From Bacteroidales bacterium (lineage in GTDB: Bacteria > Bacteroidota > Bacteroidia > Bacteroidales > Bacteroidaceae): a stretch of 64,000 bases of DNA. The translations under genes and the position numbers were made by a program. The notes under the pieces were generated by a model. That model saw only the letters and a program-made list of their open reading frames with translations. It had not been told where the DNA came from and made no database searches. Position 1 is the stretch's first letter. Every line of letters begins with the position of its first letter. This document shows positions 53,853-64,000 of this stretch, one piece after another. The stretch lies in NCBI GenBank assembly GCA_015060865.1, contig SUXS01000010.1, forward strand, positions 62,001 to 126,000, read 5' to 3'.

Positions 53853-56342
53853 TTACTTCACCTTCATTCGCCATACGGTAAGTGAGTTGGCTGGTGTCAT
53901 ATAGAGGCTCTCCTTGAAGGTCAGATTACACTCTGTGCTGGTGGGCACCACCTTCTCGGGCTCGGTGAAGGTATTCTCATCCTTGCCGCTCTCAGAGGTG
54001 AGCAGAGTGACGGTGCTCGATACGATGTCGGCTCCCTTGATGTTCATCTGCAAGGGTATCATCACATCATCAAAGTTGACCACCTTCACGACCAGTTCGC
54101 CTGTCTCCTTGTCGACCATCGCATTGGCATAGAGCATATCGGGTGTGGCGATGGTGATGTCGTGCACGAGCTGCCCATCCACGAAGGCACGTATCTGCTC
54201 ATCGCGCACCTCGATGCGGATGTCATACCAGCGCTCCTTCTCGATGGTGCCGGCTGCGGTGATGGTGGTACTTTTCGATGCGGCCATAGTGGTCTCTATG
54301 CCATGCTGGGTATTGCCCCATCCGCCGAGGTTGAGCCACTTGTAATTGTCCTCGTCAAAGTAGTCGAAGATGATGAGGAAGCCCTCGTCGCCAGCCTGCT
54401 TGCGGGCCTTGAGGGTGAGGTCATAGGAGGTGGCATCAAACACTTCGGGGCAGATGGCCACACACTCGGTGGTCTGTGTCGACTGGCTGATGACGCCATC
54501 TTTTACCTCCCACTTGCCCTTCTTGATGTTCAGGTCAGGAGCAATCACCAATGGCGTATTGTCAATCGTCAATTCCACATCCTTATACTCTACCTCCGTG
54601 TTCCACGAACCGAAGCCTACGCTGAACTTCGAAGATTTGGGGCGGCGTGTCTGCTTCACCTCCGAAGCCACCATCGTGGTGCCCACATTCTCGGCAAAGA
54701 GGCGCTGCACATAGTAGGAGGGCGAGCCCCAGCTGTGGGCGGCATCGAAGCGTATCATATCGGGCATCCAGGTCCTGTCATGTATGTTGACAAACACGGG
54801 GGCATAGCTACACATGGCCACGATATCGCTATTGTTCTCCATACCCATCATATAGATGGCTTCGCCAAGTGCGGCTTTGAGGTTGCCCTCGCCGCAGTTT
54901 GAGGTCACGGCATACTCGCCCACGTAGATCTTCGGGCCCTTGCGGTCGTAGTTGTCGTAGTGGTGATACTTGCCAGCAAACCAGGAGGGCGAGCGGTAGT
55001 AGTGCTCATCGAGCAGGTCCACGGGGTGCTCATTGCGCCACGAGGGATAGTCGGTACCCCACGATTCCACATTGCCGATGACCTGCATCTCGGGGTAGCG
55101 GGCCTTGATGGCATTGTAGAACTGAATGTAGCGCTCAGCGTAGTGGTCGCTCTGCTCGCGCGGATTGGGTTGGTAGTTCTCGTTGCCAATCTCGATATAC
55201 TTCATGTTGAAGGGCTCGGGATGTCCGTTGGCTATACGCATACGGCCATACTTGGTATTCTTGTCACCATTGGCATACTCGATGGCATCAAGCGCATTTT
55301 GTATATACTCGTCAATCCGGTCGTAAGGCTCGAATCCGCCGTGCCATATACCCACGTTCACCACGTAGAGCGGCTCGGCACCAAGGTCCTCGGCCAGTTG
55401 CAGGTACTCATGATAGCCCATACCGTCGGTGACGGGATAGTGCCAGTTGGCATTGTAGTGTCCGGGGCGCTCCTCGAGCGGGCCCACCGTGCGCTTCCAC
55501 TCATAGGCACTCTCCTTCGACATACCCTCCACGAAGCATCCACCTGGGAAGCGTACAAACTTCGGGTGCAGGGCCTCGAGCATCTCGGCAAGGTCCTTGC
55601 GACATCCGTTTACGCGGTCCTTATATGTCGGGGGGAAGAGTGACACCATATCCAGATACAGCGTGCCGGGCATGTCGGCCGCCATGACGAAGCGGGCATA
55701 GTCGGTATTGGCCTCGGGGGTGAAGGTCACGGTATACTTCTTCCACGTCTTGCCAATCTTGCCCTTGACGGTAGCCTCGGCATACCACACCGCGCTGTCC
55801 TTGCTCTGCAGGCCTACGCGGAGCGTACCCTTGTAGTTCTTGTCGGCACGAGCCCAGAAGGTCAGCGTATAGGTATCACCCTTCACCGACTCTATGCCCC
55901 AGAAACCCGTGTTGGCAATGGCTGCCGGAGCCTCGGCCGTAGCCTCGGTGATACTCCACTTGAGTGCCTTCTGCTGCACCTTGTTGAGCAGATTCGCGGT
56001 GGTAATCTCCATCTTCGATGCAGCGCCCTCACTGTTGGCACTCACCCAAGCAGGAATCATTCCCGGTAGCGGACGGTGTCCGAAACGTTCCCCCTCACCA
56101 TTCTCACCAAAGCGGCGGTTGCGGATGGGGCGAGCCTCGTCCTCGAACGAACGGTTTTGAATGAGCTCGGCATAGAGGCCACCCTCACCGGCATGGTTGA
56201 TCTCCTCGTAGAAGAGTCCGTACAAGGTGGGGCTGATGATGACTCCCTCTTGCGAGGCATCTACATTCAATACAGCATTCTGCGCCTTGCCTGACATGCA
56301 GAACAGGCCAGCTACAAGCAGCGATACACAAATCTTCTTCAT
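53853..56342 (-). CDS. GH51 alpha-L-arabinofuranosidase (secreted)
   Basis: VISPTLYGLFYEEINHAGEGGLYAELIQNRSFE...KFVRFPGGCFVEG...MKYIEIGNENY...IYVGEYAV; start at MKKICVSLLVAG. Confidence 0.92.
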   Translation of the reverse strand: MKKICVSLLVAGLFCMSGKAQNAVLNVDASQEGVIISPTLYGLFYEEINHAGEGGLYAELIQNRSFEDEARPIRNRRFGENGEGERFGHRPLPGMIPAWVSANSEGAASKMEITTANLLNKVQQKALKWSITEATAEAPAAIANTGFWGIESVKGDTYTLTFWARADKNYKGTLRVGLQSKDSAVWYAEATVKGKIGKTWKKYTVTFTPEANTDYARFVMAADMPGTLYLDMVSLFPPTYKDRVNGCRKDLAEMLEALHPKFVRFPGGCFVEGMSKESAYEWKRTVGPLEERPGHYNANWHYPVTDGMGYHEYLQLAEDLGAEPLYVVNVGIWHGGFEPYDRIDEYIQNALDAIEYANGDKNTKYGRMRIANGHPEPFNMKYIEIGNENYQPNPREQSDHYAERYIQFYNAIKARYPEMQVIGNVESWGTDYPSWRNEHPVDLLDEHYYRSPSWFAGKYHHYDNYDRKGPKIYVGEYAVTSNCGEGNLKAALGEAIYMMGMENNSDIVAMCSYAPVFVNIHDRTWMPDMIRFDAAHSWGSPSYYVQRLFAENVGTTMVASEVKQTRRPKSSKFSVGFGSWNTEVEYKDVELTIDNTPLVIAPDLNIKKGKWEVKDGVISQSTQTTECVAICPEVFDATSYDLTLKARKQAGDEGFLIIFDYFDEDNYKWLNLGGWGNTQHGIETTMAASKSTTITAAGTIEKERWYDIRIEVRDEQIRAFVDGQLVHDITIATPDMLYANAMVDKETGELVVKVVNFDDVMIPLQMNIKGADIVSSTVTLLTSESGKDENTFTEPEKVVPTSTECNLTFKESLYMTPANSLTVWRMKVK

Positions 56343-56491
56343 ATCTATCATGTGTTTATAGGTATATTTTCCATCTCTAAGGGCAAATATACAAACAAAT
56401 GAGCAAAACATAAAGCTTCGCCGCATTATTTTATCACATACGTTATAGATATTTCGGGCCTATCACTGCCGAGGGGCATCGCAGGGTTACC

Positions 56492-56749
56492 CTACTCTTT
56501 GATTTCTTCAAAATCTACATACTCGCCTTCCGAGTCTTCAAAGATTTTTTCCCGCTTCTTGCCTCCTGCAGATGTATCCCGACGGTTCTGGCCAGACTGA
56601 TACGTAGAGCCACTCCCCTGCTCCCCATAGGGCGAGCGCGGTGTGCGACGTCCCAGTAGGAGGTTGAGTATGCCACGCAACAGGGATCCGCCTATAATGA
56701 TAAGGAATAGCAGGAAGAGAAATATAAAGAAGAGTATACTTACAAACAT
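56492..56749 (-). CDS. DUF4834 family protein
   Basis: N-terminal TM followed by ...GEYVDFEEIKE C-terminus. Confidence 0.7.
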   Translation of the reverse strand: MFVSILFFIFLFLLFLIIIGGSLLRGILNLLLGRRTPRSPYGEQGSGSTYQSGQNRRDTSAGGKKREKIFEDSEGEYVDFEEIKE

Positions 56750-56818
56750 CCGTTTTCAAAGTTATCGTTACGATAAAGGTATATACAAAAAGTGTGCCAA
56801 AAGGTTCACCCCCGATGG

Positions 56819-57520
56819 TCATGCACGCTTTTGTGTCAGGACTGACAGAATGATATACCATCCAATGACAGCCGAAAGCCCTTTGAGCCTCAGCACGATG
56901 AGCAGTATAAGACTGACAAGAAGGAAGATGTAGGCTATGCGGTTACTCTTCCAAGAGAGGTTCTTGAATTTGAGCGAGAACATGGGAATCTCGGCTATCA
57001 AGAGCCAGGAAAAGAGCATCACCAGGGCGATGACAAGTATCCAGCCATAAGGATTGCCTACGACGGCATCGTGCGACCCTATGACAAGAGCCCCCCAGAA
57101 GAGGGCGTTGGCAGGTGTGGGGAGCCCGATGAACGAGCTGGTCTGCCGCTCGTCAACATTGAACTTGGCAAGACGCAAAGCCGAGAAGGCAACCAGAAGA
57201 AAGGCCACAAACGGCATGGCCGAGGCTACCGACACGTCAAGATGGGCACCGGCACATTCGCATAGCCAGCTATACACCATCATGGCAGGGGCCAAGCCGA
57301 AGGTGATCACATCGGCCAGCGAGTCGAGCTCCTTGCCTATAGGCGAGCTCACCTTGAGAGCACGGGCCGAGAGGCCGTCAAAGAAATCGAACACCGCACC
57401 GGTTATGATACATGCAAGCGCCACGAGGTAGGCCCTTTCGTAGGCAAACACCGCCGCCACACATCCCGAGAGAAGGTTGCAGCAGGTGATGGTGTTGGGT
57501 ATATGCTTCTTGACATTCAT
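56819..57520 (-). CDS. pssA: CDP-diacylglycerol-serine O-phosphatidyltransferase
   Basis: CDP-alcohol phosphotransferase motif DFFDGLSARALKVSSPIGKELDSLADVITFG. Confidence 0.93.
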   Translation of the reverse strand: MNVKKHIPNTITCCNLLSGCVAAVFAYERAYLVALACIITGAVFDFFDGLSARALKVSSPIGKELDSLADVITFGLAPAMMVYSWLCECAGAHLDVSVASAMPFVAFLLVAFSALRLAKFNVDERQTSSFIGLPTPANALFWGALVIGSHDAVVGNPYGWILVIALVMLFSWLLIAEIPMFSLKFKNLSWKSNRIAYIFLLVSLILLIVLRLKGLSAVIGWYIILSVLTQKRA

Positions 57521-57532
57521 GCTATAGAGCCA

Positions 57533-58219
57533 CTATTTCAACTTTGCCAGGATGGTCTGGTTACCCGTAGTCTTCTGCCCCATGGTGACACACACCTCGG
57601 TGCCGACAGGCAAGTACACATCTACACGGGAGCCCAACTTGATGAAGCCAAAGTGCTCGTCGATGAAGCTCTCGTCACCGGGCTTGGCATAGGTCACGAT
57701 ACGGCGTGCCATGGCACCTGCAATCTGGCGCACCATCACCTCCTTGCCGTCGGGGGTCTCGATCACTACCATGGAGCGCTCGTTGTCAGTACTTGCCTTG
57801 GGCAGGAAGGCCCGATGAAACTTGCCGTTGTCGTGTGTCACCTTCTTCACCACACCGTCTACGGGATACCAGTTGGCATGCACGTTGAGCGGACTCATGA
57901 AGATGGAGAGCAGCAGTCGCCGGTCATGGAAATAGTCGGGCTCCTCCACCTCCTCGATGACCACAATCTTGCCATCGGCAGGAGCTACCACGATCCCCTC
58001 GGTTTGCTCACCGGGGAAGCGACGGGGAGGACAACGGAAGAAATTGATGAGCAAGGCATATACCGTGGTGGTGATCACGGCAATGACGACAAATAACCAA
58101 CGCAGCTCGGGATAGGTAAGGTAATAGGTCAGGGCATTGATGGCCAACCATATAAAGAAACCTACTGTGAGCTGGTGGGTACCCTCTTGGTGAAGGTGTA
58201 TTTTACGTAGTTTTCGCAT
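57533..58219 (-). CDS. psd: Phosphatidylserine decarboxylase family protein
   Basis: [13 protein letters not shown]...[20 protein letters not shown]...[15 protein letters not shown]. Confidence 0.92.
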   Translation of the reverse strand: MRKLRKIHLHQEGTHQLTVGFFIWLAINALTYYLTYPELRWLFVVIAVITTTVYALLINFFRCPPRRFPGEQTEGIVVAPADGKIVVIEEVEEPDYFHDRRLLLSIFMSPLNVHANWYPVDGVVKKVTHDNGKFHRAFLPKASTDNERSMVVIETPDGKEVMVRQIAGAMARRIVTYAKPGDESFIDEHFGFIKLGSRVDVYLPVGTEVCVTMGQKTTGNQTILAKLK

Positions 58220-58425
58220 ATACAAGTCCGTTAAATTATGCAAATGTAGGACTTATCCCCCAAAACTGCAAGAAAAATCCACAATAATTGCCTTGCCCCT
58301 CCCTACGACCATACCGAGAGGGGGCTGCTTTTAGTCTCACTCATGCTCATGTAGCGTGAGTGAGACACTCCTTTATAAAGCTGAAGGTTGCTTTTCCCCT
58401 TACGGCCAGCGAGCTGCCACGAGGG

Positions 58426-59700
58426 TTATCCCAGGGCCTGCTCTATATCGGCGATGAGGTCCTCCACGTTCTCGATACCTACCGAGAGGCGGATGAGGTC
58501 GGGGGCCACGCCGGCTTCGCGCAGCTGCTCGTCGGAAAGCTGACGGTGGGTGTGGCTGGCGGGGTGGAGCACACAAGAGCGGGCATCGGCCACGTGGGTG
58601 ACGATGCAGATGAGCTTCAGGTTGTCCATGAAGCGGATAGCCTCCTCGCGCGAACCTTTGAGACCGAAGGCGATGACACCGCACGAACCGTTAGGCAGGT
58701 ATTTCTGTGCCAGGGCGTGGTAGGGGTTGTCGGGCAAACCGCTATAGTTGACCCAGGCCACCTTGTCGTTTTGGCTTAGCCACTCGGCTATGCGCTGGGC
58801 ATTCTCGCAATGGCGCTTCACGCGGAGGTGTAGCGTTTCGAGTCCGAGGTTGAGCAAGAAGGCATTCATCGGAGCCTGTATCGAACCCAGGTCGCGCATC
58901 ATCTGTGCGGTAGCCTTGGTGATGTAGGCCATCTTGCCGAAGCTCTTCGAGTAGGTGAGCCCGTGGTATGAGGCATCGGGGGTGGTAAGCCCGGGGAACT
59001 TGTCGGCATGGGCGTCCCAGTCAAAGTTGCCGCTGTCCACGATAGCACCGCCCACTGCGGTAGCATGGCCGTCCATATACTTGGTGGTAGAGTGTGTCAC
59101 GATGTCGGCACCCCACTCGAAGGGGCGGCAGTTGATAGGCGTAGCGAAGGTGTTGTCCACGATAAGGGGTACACCGTTGCGGTGGGCGATGCGGGCAAAC
59201 TTCTCTATGTCGAGCACTTCGCAGCCTGGGTTGGAGATGGTCTCACCGAAGAGGCACTTCGTGTTGGGGCGGAAGGCCTTCTGTATCTCCTCTTCCGAGG
59301 CGTTCTGGTCGATGAAGGTCATGTCGATGCCGAGCTTCTTCATCGTCACGCTGAAGAGGTTGTATGTGCCGCCATAGATGGCTGTGGAGCATACGAAGTG
59401 GTCGCCACTCTCGCAGATGTTGAACACGGCGTAGAAGTTGGCCGCCTGGCCCGACGAGGTGAGCATGCCTGCCACGCCACCCTCGAGGGCCGCAATCTTG
59501 GCTGCTACGGCATCGTTCGTGGGGTTTTGCAGGCGGGTATAGAAGTAGCCGCTGTCTTCGAGATCGAAGAGGCGTGCCATCTGCTCGCTGTTGTCATACT
59601 TGAATGTGGTGCTCTGATAAATGGGCAGCACGCGCGGCTCGCCCTTCTTCGGTGTCCAGCCCTCTTGCACGCAGAGGGTCTCGCGACGGTATTTCTTTTC
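58426..59700 (-). CDS. metY: O-acetylhomoserine aminocarboxypropyltransferase / cysteine synthase family PLP enzyme
   Basis: LPIYQSTTFKY...YTRLQNPTNDAVAAKIAALEGG...VDNTFATPINCRPFEWGADIVTHSTTKYMDGH. Confidence 0.9.
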   Translation of the reverse strand, partial: EKKYRRETLCVQEGWTPKKGEPRVLPIYQSTTFKYDNSEQMARLFDLEDSGYFYTRLQNPTNDAVAAKIAALEGGVAGMLTSSGQAANFYAVFNICESGDHFVCSTAIYGGTYNLFSVTMKKLGIDMTFIDQNASEEEIQKAFRPNTKCLFGETISNPGCEVLDIEKFARIAHRNGVPLIVDNTFATPINCRPFEWGADIVTHSTTKYMDGHATAVGGAIVDSGNFDWDAHADKFPGLTTPDASYHGLTYSKSFGKMAYITKATAQMMRDLGSIQAPMNAFLLNLGLETLHLRVKRHCENAQRIAEWLSQNDKVAWVNYSGLPDNPYHALAQKYLPNGSCGVIAFGLKGSREEAIRFMDNLKLICIVTHVADARSCVLHPASHTHRQLSDEQLREAGVAPDLIRLSVGIENVEDLIADIEQALG

Positions 59701-59903
59701 CATATGATGCTGATTGATGCAAATTTGCTGCAAATTTACAAATCAAATGGCAATAATGATTAACTTTGTGCGATTTTTAATCAAGAATCTGTTTTTAATT
59801 TATTTGAGTTTTTGTCCCAAAAGGTGTTTCCGGGTGGCGGACGTGCGAGGATGCCTCAGAAGGAATCTTGGACAAAACCGGAAAAGCAGCGTAAAAAAAA
59901 GAC

Positions 59904-60779
59904 ATGGGTAGCAATAGAGCAAAGCTGTTATACCATATACTTGCCCTCGTCACCATCTTTGTATGGGGCACCACCTTCGTCTCTACCAAGGTGCTGCTCA
60001 CCCACGGGCTCACCCCACCGGAGATCATGCTCTACCGCTTCATCATAGCCTATGCGCTGACGTGGCCATTCACCCGCAAGCTCCGTGCCGACAATTGGGC
60101 CGACGAGCTGTACCTTGCCGTGGCGGGCTTCACCGGGGGCACGCTCTACTTCCTTGCCGAGAACACCGCTATCGACTACTCCATCACCTCCAACGTGGCA
60201 TTGGTGGTATGTGTCACGCCCGTGCTCACTGCCCTGCTCACGAGCCTCTGCTACAAGGAGCGCATTACGGGGCGCCTCATCATAGGGTCGGCCGTGGCAC
60301 TGCTGGGCGTAGGGTTCGTGATACTCAACGGCACAGTGCTCAAGATACACCCCCTGGGCGATGCCCTTGCCCTGGTAGCAGCCCTCGCCTGGGCAGTATA
60401 TAGCGTGGTTGTGCGCCGCTTCGACGGCAAGTACACCACGTGGTTTGTCACCCGCAAGGTGTTCTTCTACGGCATCGTCACCATGATACCCTTCATGGCG
60501 GCGGGCATGGGCGGCGGGCTACATCCCGACAAGCTCACCATTCCAGTAGTGGTCGCCAACGTGCTCTTCCTTTCCGTAGTGGCCTCCATGCTCTGCTTCT
60601 ACTCATGGAACCTCGTCCTGGAAAAGATAGGCACCATCCGTGCCTCCAACTACATGTATTCCCAACCCTTGGTATCGCTGGCCTGCTCGGTGGCCGTACT
60701 GGGCGAGCCCATCACCCATATCGCCCTGCTGGGTACGGCACTGATCCTTGTGGGCATCTACGTTGCCGAGCGGAAGTGA
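59904..60779 (+). CDS. EamA/DMT-family transporter
   Basis: ALVTIFVWGTTFVSTKVLLTHGLTPPEIMLYRF...; ten TM. Confidence 0.9.
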   Translation: MGSNRAKLLYHILALVTIFVWGTTFVSTKVLLTHGLTPPEIMLYRFIIAYALTWPFTRKLRADNWADELYLAVAGFTGGTLYFLAENTAIDYSITSNVALVVCVTPVLTALLTSLCYKERITGRLIIGSAVALLGVGFVILNGTVLKIHPLGDALALVAALAWAVYSVVVRRFDGKYTTWFVTRKVFFYGIVTMIPFMAAGMGGGLHPDKLTIPVVVANVLFLSVVASMLCFYSWNLVLEKIGTIRASNYMYSQPLVSLACSVAVLGEPITHIALLGTALILVGIYVAERK

Positions 60780-60917
60780 GACTACGGCAAGGTGCCCCCA
60801 CACGCTCTGCACCATCCTCCCACCCCCGACAGTGGGCCGCTACTCAAATAGCCTTCCATTTCTTTGGTTATCAGGATTCTTTTACATAACTTTGCAATAT
60901 AACCAAAGACATTCACC

Positions 60918-61403
60918 ATGAGAAAGGAACAAGCCATCTTTGCCGCCGGATGCTTCTGGGGTGTACAGTATCAGCTACAACGCATGCCGGGCGTATTGGC
61001 CACCTCGGCAGGCTATATCGGAGGCCCCGAAGAGAACCCCCTATATGCCGACGTGAAGGCCCACCGCACCCATCACGTGGAGGCCGTATGGGTAGAGTAT
61101 GACGCCGAGGCGGTGAGTTATGAAGCGCTATGCAAGTTGTTTTTCGAGATTCACGACCCCGCACAAACCGATGGCATAGGACCCGATATCGGGCCACAAT
61201 ACCGAAGCCAGATATTCTACCTTACCGACGAGCAGCGCCATATAGCCGAAGAGGTGATAGCCCTCCTGCGCAGCAAAGGGCATGAAGTGAACACCACACT
61301 ACGCCCAGCACAGCACTTCTGGCATGGCGAGGAGTATCATCAGGACTACTATAACAAGACAGGCGAGGAGCCCTACTGCCACATCCGCACCAGAAAGTTC
61401 TGA
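60918..61403 (+). CDS. msrA: Peptide-methionine (S)-S-oxide reductase
   Basis: AIFAAGCFWGVQYQLQRMPGVLATSAGYIGG...HYAQHFW-like RPAQHFWHGEEYHQDYY. Confidence 0.95.
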   Translation: MRKEQAIFAAGCFWGVQYQLQRMPGVLATSAGYIGGPEENPLYADVKAHRTHHVEAVWVEYDAEAVSYEALCKLFFEIHDPAQTDGIGPDIGPQYRSQIFYLTDEQRHIAEEVIALLRSKGHEVNTTLRPAQHFWHGEEYHQDYYNKTGEEPYCHIRTRKF

Positions 61404-61472
61404 CCCATCACTCATCGCGGATAACCTGGACAAAAAACCGTCACCTCCGTTTTCCTGAAAAAACAATAGCTT

Positions 61473-63170
61473 ATGAAAACACGCCTATCATTACTCGTTG
61501 CTACTGCTTTAGCCTGTATGCAATCCTGTGTACAAACGCCTGTACCTGATGCCGGCACAGCCCTGTTCGATAGTTTCTCCTACTCAGGAGCCGATACCTG
61601 CTACACCCATCACCCACTCACCGAGGAGGACGCCTTCTACAACCCCATCCTGCCCGGCTGGTACTCCGACCCCAGCGTATGCACCAATGGCAAGGGCGAC
61701 TATTTCCTGGTGACCTCCACCTTCAGTTACTATCCGGGGGTACCCATCTTCCACAGCCGCGACCTGATGCACTGGGAGCAGGTGGGTCATGTGCTCGACC
61801 GCCCCAGCCAGCTACGCAACCTACAGCCCCAGCATGTGAGCGGCGGCATCTTTGCTCCTGCCATCGAGTACAACCCGCACAACGAGACCTACTATATGGT
61901 GACCACCAACGTGGGATGGGGCAACTTCTTCGTCACCACAAAGGATCCCTTTGGAGAATGGTCTGAGCCGATACGCCTGCCGACGGTAGGTGGCATCGAC
62001 CCCTCCTTCTTCTTCGATGACGACGGACGTGCCTATATCGTGAACAACGATGATGCTCCCGACCGCAAGGCCGAGTACGACGGACACCGCACGATACGTA
62101 TCCAAGAGTTCGACCCAGCTACCAACCGCACCGTCGGTGAGCGCAAGATTCTGGTCAACAAGGGAGCCCGCCCTGAGGATAACCCGATATGGATTGAAGG
62201 CCCGCACATGTACAAGATCAATGGCAAGTACTTCCTCATGTCAGCCGAGGGTGGTACAGGCGGTTGGCACTCCGAGGTTATCTTCCGCAGCGACTCACCC
62301 ATGGGCCCCTTCGAGCCGTGGGAGAAGAATCCGATTCTCACCCAGCGCCATCTCGACCACAAGCGCCCCTACCCCATCACCTGTGCCGGCCATGCCGACC
62401 TCGTACAGGCCAAGGAGGGCGACTGGTGGGCCGTGTTTCTGGCTTGCCGCCCCATCGACAATCAGTTTGAGAACCTCGGGCGCGAGACCTTCATCATGCC
62501 CGTGCAGTGGAGCGACGACGGATTCCCCTACATGACTCAGGGCAGCGACATCGTGCCCCTCATCGTGCATCGCGACGGTGTGAAGCGCCAAGAGAGGTAT
62601 GCCACCGCAGGCAACTTCGCCCACACGGATGAGTTTACCGATACGCTGCTTGCACAGGATTGGCACACCCTGCGCGGCCCTGCCACCGAACACTACTCGC
62701 TCACGGCTGTGCCAGGCTACCTCGCCTTGAAGTGTGCTCCCAAGCTCTCCACCGAGCGTGGCACGCCAGCCTTCGTAGGGCGCCGCATGCAGCATCACGC
62801 CTTCGAGAGCACCACAGAGATGCTCTTCGCCCCTGCCGACACGCTTGAGCGGGCAGGTATGGTGCTCTTCAAGGACGAGACCCACCAGTATCTCTTCGTC
62901 GTAGGCAACGACGGCACCAATAAGTATATCACTCTGGAGAAAGTTGGCCGACAAGGCACTGAAACCCTTGCCCAGCAAACCCTGACGGAGCAGAATCCTG
63001 CTATCACACTGAGGGTAGTATCCGACGGCAAGCACTATGCCTTCCACTACACCACGAAGAAAGGACGTTGGCAGACCCTCGCCGAGGAGGTCGATGCTGC
63101 TCACCTCTCTACCGCCCGTGCCGGAGGATTCACCGGCAGCTTGATAGGTCTGTATGCAACCAACAAATAA
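61473..63170 (+). CDS. GH43 family glycoside hydrolase (beta-xylosidase / arabinofuranosidase type), lipoprotein
   Basis: NPILPGWYSDPSVC...FSYYPGVPIFHSRDLMHWEQVGHVLDR...GIFAPAIEYN...IEGPHMYKINGKYFL. Confidence 0.92.
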   Translation: MKTRLSLLVATALACMQSCVQTPVPDAGTALFDSFSYSGADTCYTHHPLTEEDAFYNPILPGWYSDPSVCTNGKGDYFLVTSTFSYYPGVPIFHSRDLMHWEQVGHVLDRPSQLRNLQPQHVSGGIFAPAIEYNPHNETYYMVTTNVGWGNFFVTTKDPFGEWSEPIRLPTVGGIDPSFFFDDDGRAYIVNNDDAPDRKAEYDGHRTIRIQEFDPATNRTVGERKILVNKGARPEDNPIWIEGPHMYKINGKYFLMSAEGGTGGWHSEVIFRSDSPMGPFEPWEKNPILTQRHLDHKRPYPITCAGHADLVQAKEGDWWAVFLACRPIDNQFENLGRETFIMPVQWSDDGFPYMTQGSDIVPLIVHRDGVKRQERYATAGNFAHTDEFTDTLLAQDWHTLRGPATEHYSLTAVPGYLALKCAPKLSTERGTPAFVGRRMQHHAFESTTEMLFAPADTLERAGMVLFKDETHQYLFVVGNDGTNKYITLEKVGRQGTETLAQQTLTEQNPAITLRVVSDGKHYAFHYTTKKGRWQTLAEEVDAAHLSTARAGGFTGSLIGLYATNK

Positions 63171-63176
63171 AAAGAT

Positions 63177-64000
63177 ATGAAGAAGCTACTCCCCATCATG
63201 CTATGCTGCATCGCCCTGCTTGGTGCATGCGGTACCCGCAAGGCCAGTGAGACCACGCTCAAGTCGGTATTGGCCGACAAGTTCTACATCGGCACTGCCC
63301 TCAACAGCTGGCAGGTAGCAGGGCGCGACTCCAACGCCACGGACATCGTCACCCGCCACTTCAACGCCATCGTAGCCGAGAATTGTATGAAGAGCGAGTC
63401 GCTACAGCCACGCGAGGGAGAGTTCCGCTTCCGTCAAGCCGATGAGTTCGTCGCTTTTGGCGAGCGCCACGGCATGCACATCACCGGGCACTGCCTCATC
63501 TGGCACTCGCAGCTGCCACGCTGGTTCTGCACCGACGAGCAGGGCAATAACATAAGCCCCGAGCTGCTGCGCCAGCGCATGAAAGCCCACATCAGCACCG
63601 TCGTGGGCCGCTACAAAGGGCGCGTCAAAGGGTGGGACGTGGTGAATGAGGCCATCATGGAAGACGGATCGTACCGCAAGAGCAAGTTCTATGAGATCTT
63701 GGGCGAAGAGTTTATCCCCCTTGCCTTCCAGTATGCCCATGAGGCTGACCCAGAAGCTGAGCTTTACTATAACGACTACAACATGTACTATCCCGGCAAG
63801 CGAAAGGCCGTATGCCAGCTGGTACGCCAGCTCAAGGAGCGTGGCCTGCGCATCGACGCAGTAGGCATGCAAGGACATATCGACATGCATCACCCCTCGT
63901 TGGAGGAGTTTGAGGCCAGCATCGAGGCCTATGCCGATGCAGGGGTGAAGGTGATGATTACCGAGTTCGACATGAGTGCCCTACCCTCACCATGGCAGTC
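63177..64000 (+). CDS. GH10 endo-1,4-beta-xylanase, lipoprotein, truncated by window end (not in the ORF track)
   Basis: [72 protein letters not shown]. Confidence 0.95.
   Translation, partial: MKKLLPIMLCCIALLGACGTRKASETTLKSVLADKFYIGTALNSWQVAGRDSNATDIVTRHFNAIVAENCMKSESLQPREGEFRFRQADEFVAFGERHGMHITGHCLIWHSQLPRWFCTDEQGNNISPELLRQRMKAHISTVVGRYKGRVKGWDVVNEAIMEDGSYRKSKFYEILGEEFIPLAFQYAHEADPEAELYYNDYNMYYPGKRKAVCQLVRQLKERGLRIDAVGMQGHIDMHHPSLEEFEASIEAYADAGVKVMITEFDMSALPSPWQ

Noticed and set aside
54162-54902. Long antisense ORFs (e.g. 54162-54902, 54960-55643, 59008-59763, 62295-63104)
   Set aside because: They lie opposite strongly supported genes (GH51, metY, GH43), show low-complexity composition typical of mirror frames and have no recognisable domains.

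Overview
The window is a 64 kb stretch of Bacteroidales-type chromosome. Supporting signs are TAnnTTTG promoter motifs, the MreB/C/D-PBP2-RodA cluster, GldH, BspA-like LRR proteins and a DUF4834 protein. The backbone encodes methylmalonyl-CoA mutase (C-terminal part), a M23 peptidase, RibF, a TPP-riboswitch-led thiM-tenA / thiE-thiD operon, MetF, HolB, RicT-like, GldH, rodA-mrdA-mreDCB, purH, mdh and an MsbA-like ABC transporter. It also carries a teichoic-acid-like / phosphodiester glycan locus (LicD, CDP-glycerol transferase, a cytidylyltransferase-oxidoreductase fusion, two Stealth proteins), pssA/psd, metY, msrA and an arabinoxylan set (GH51, GH43, GH10). An approximately 10.7 kb integrated element (about 7512-18252) sits in a tRNA-CAT gene. 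It has a 45-bp direct-repeat att site, tandem arm-type repeats at both ends, an IntDOT-like tyrosine integrase, a second catalytic-only recombinase, ParB-like, DUF3871 and RadC proteins, and a BspA-like LRR cargo protein. Most unusual observations: (1) two consecutive, overlapping genes in the element each carry exactly one in-frame TAG in an otherwise open frame, and none of the other element genes stops with TAG; (2) 7-nt tandem arrays occur across the window and have entered coding sequences, notably RibF in three places and the ThiE-ThiD linker, giving related peptides such as NYQLSIVNCQL and [11 protein letters not shown]; (3) a graveyard at 24.8-26.7 kb contains a collapsed second copy of the thiamine operon, an inositol-monophosphatase remnant and several noncoding periodic repeats, including a MITE-like inverted-repeat unit; (4) the right end of the element is a tRNA-like sequence carrying a perfect GCAA-loop hairpin; (5) a TagD-like cytidylyltransferase is fused to a Gfo/Idh/MocA oxidoreductase with a CETP instead of CEKP motif. 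All calls come from reading the sequence; no database search was run.
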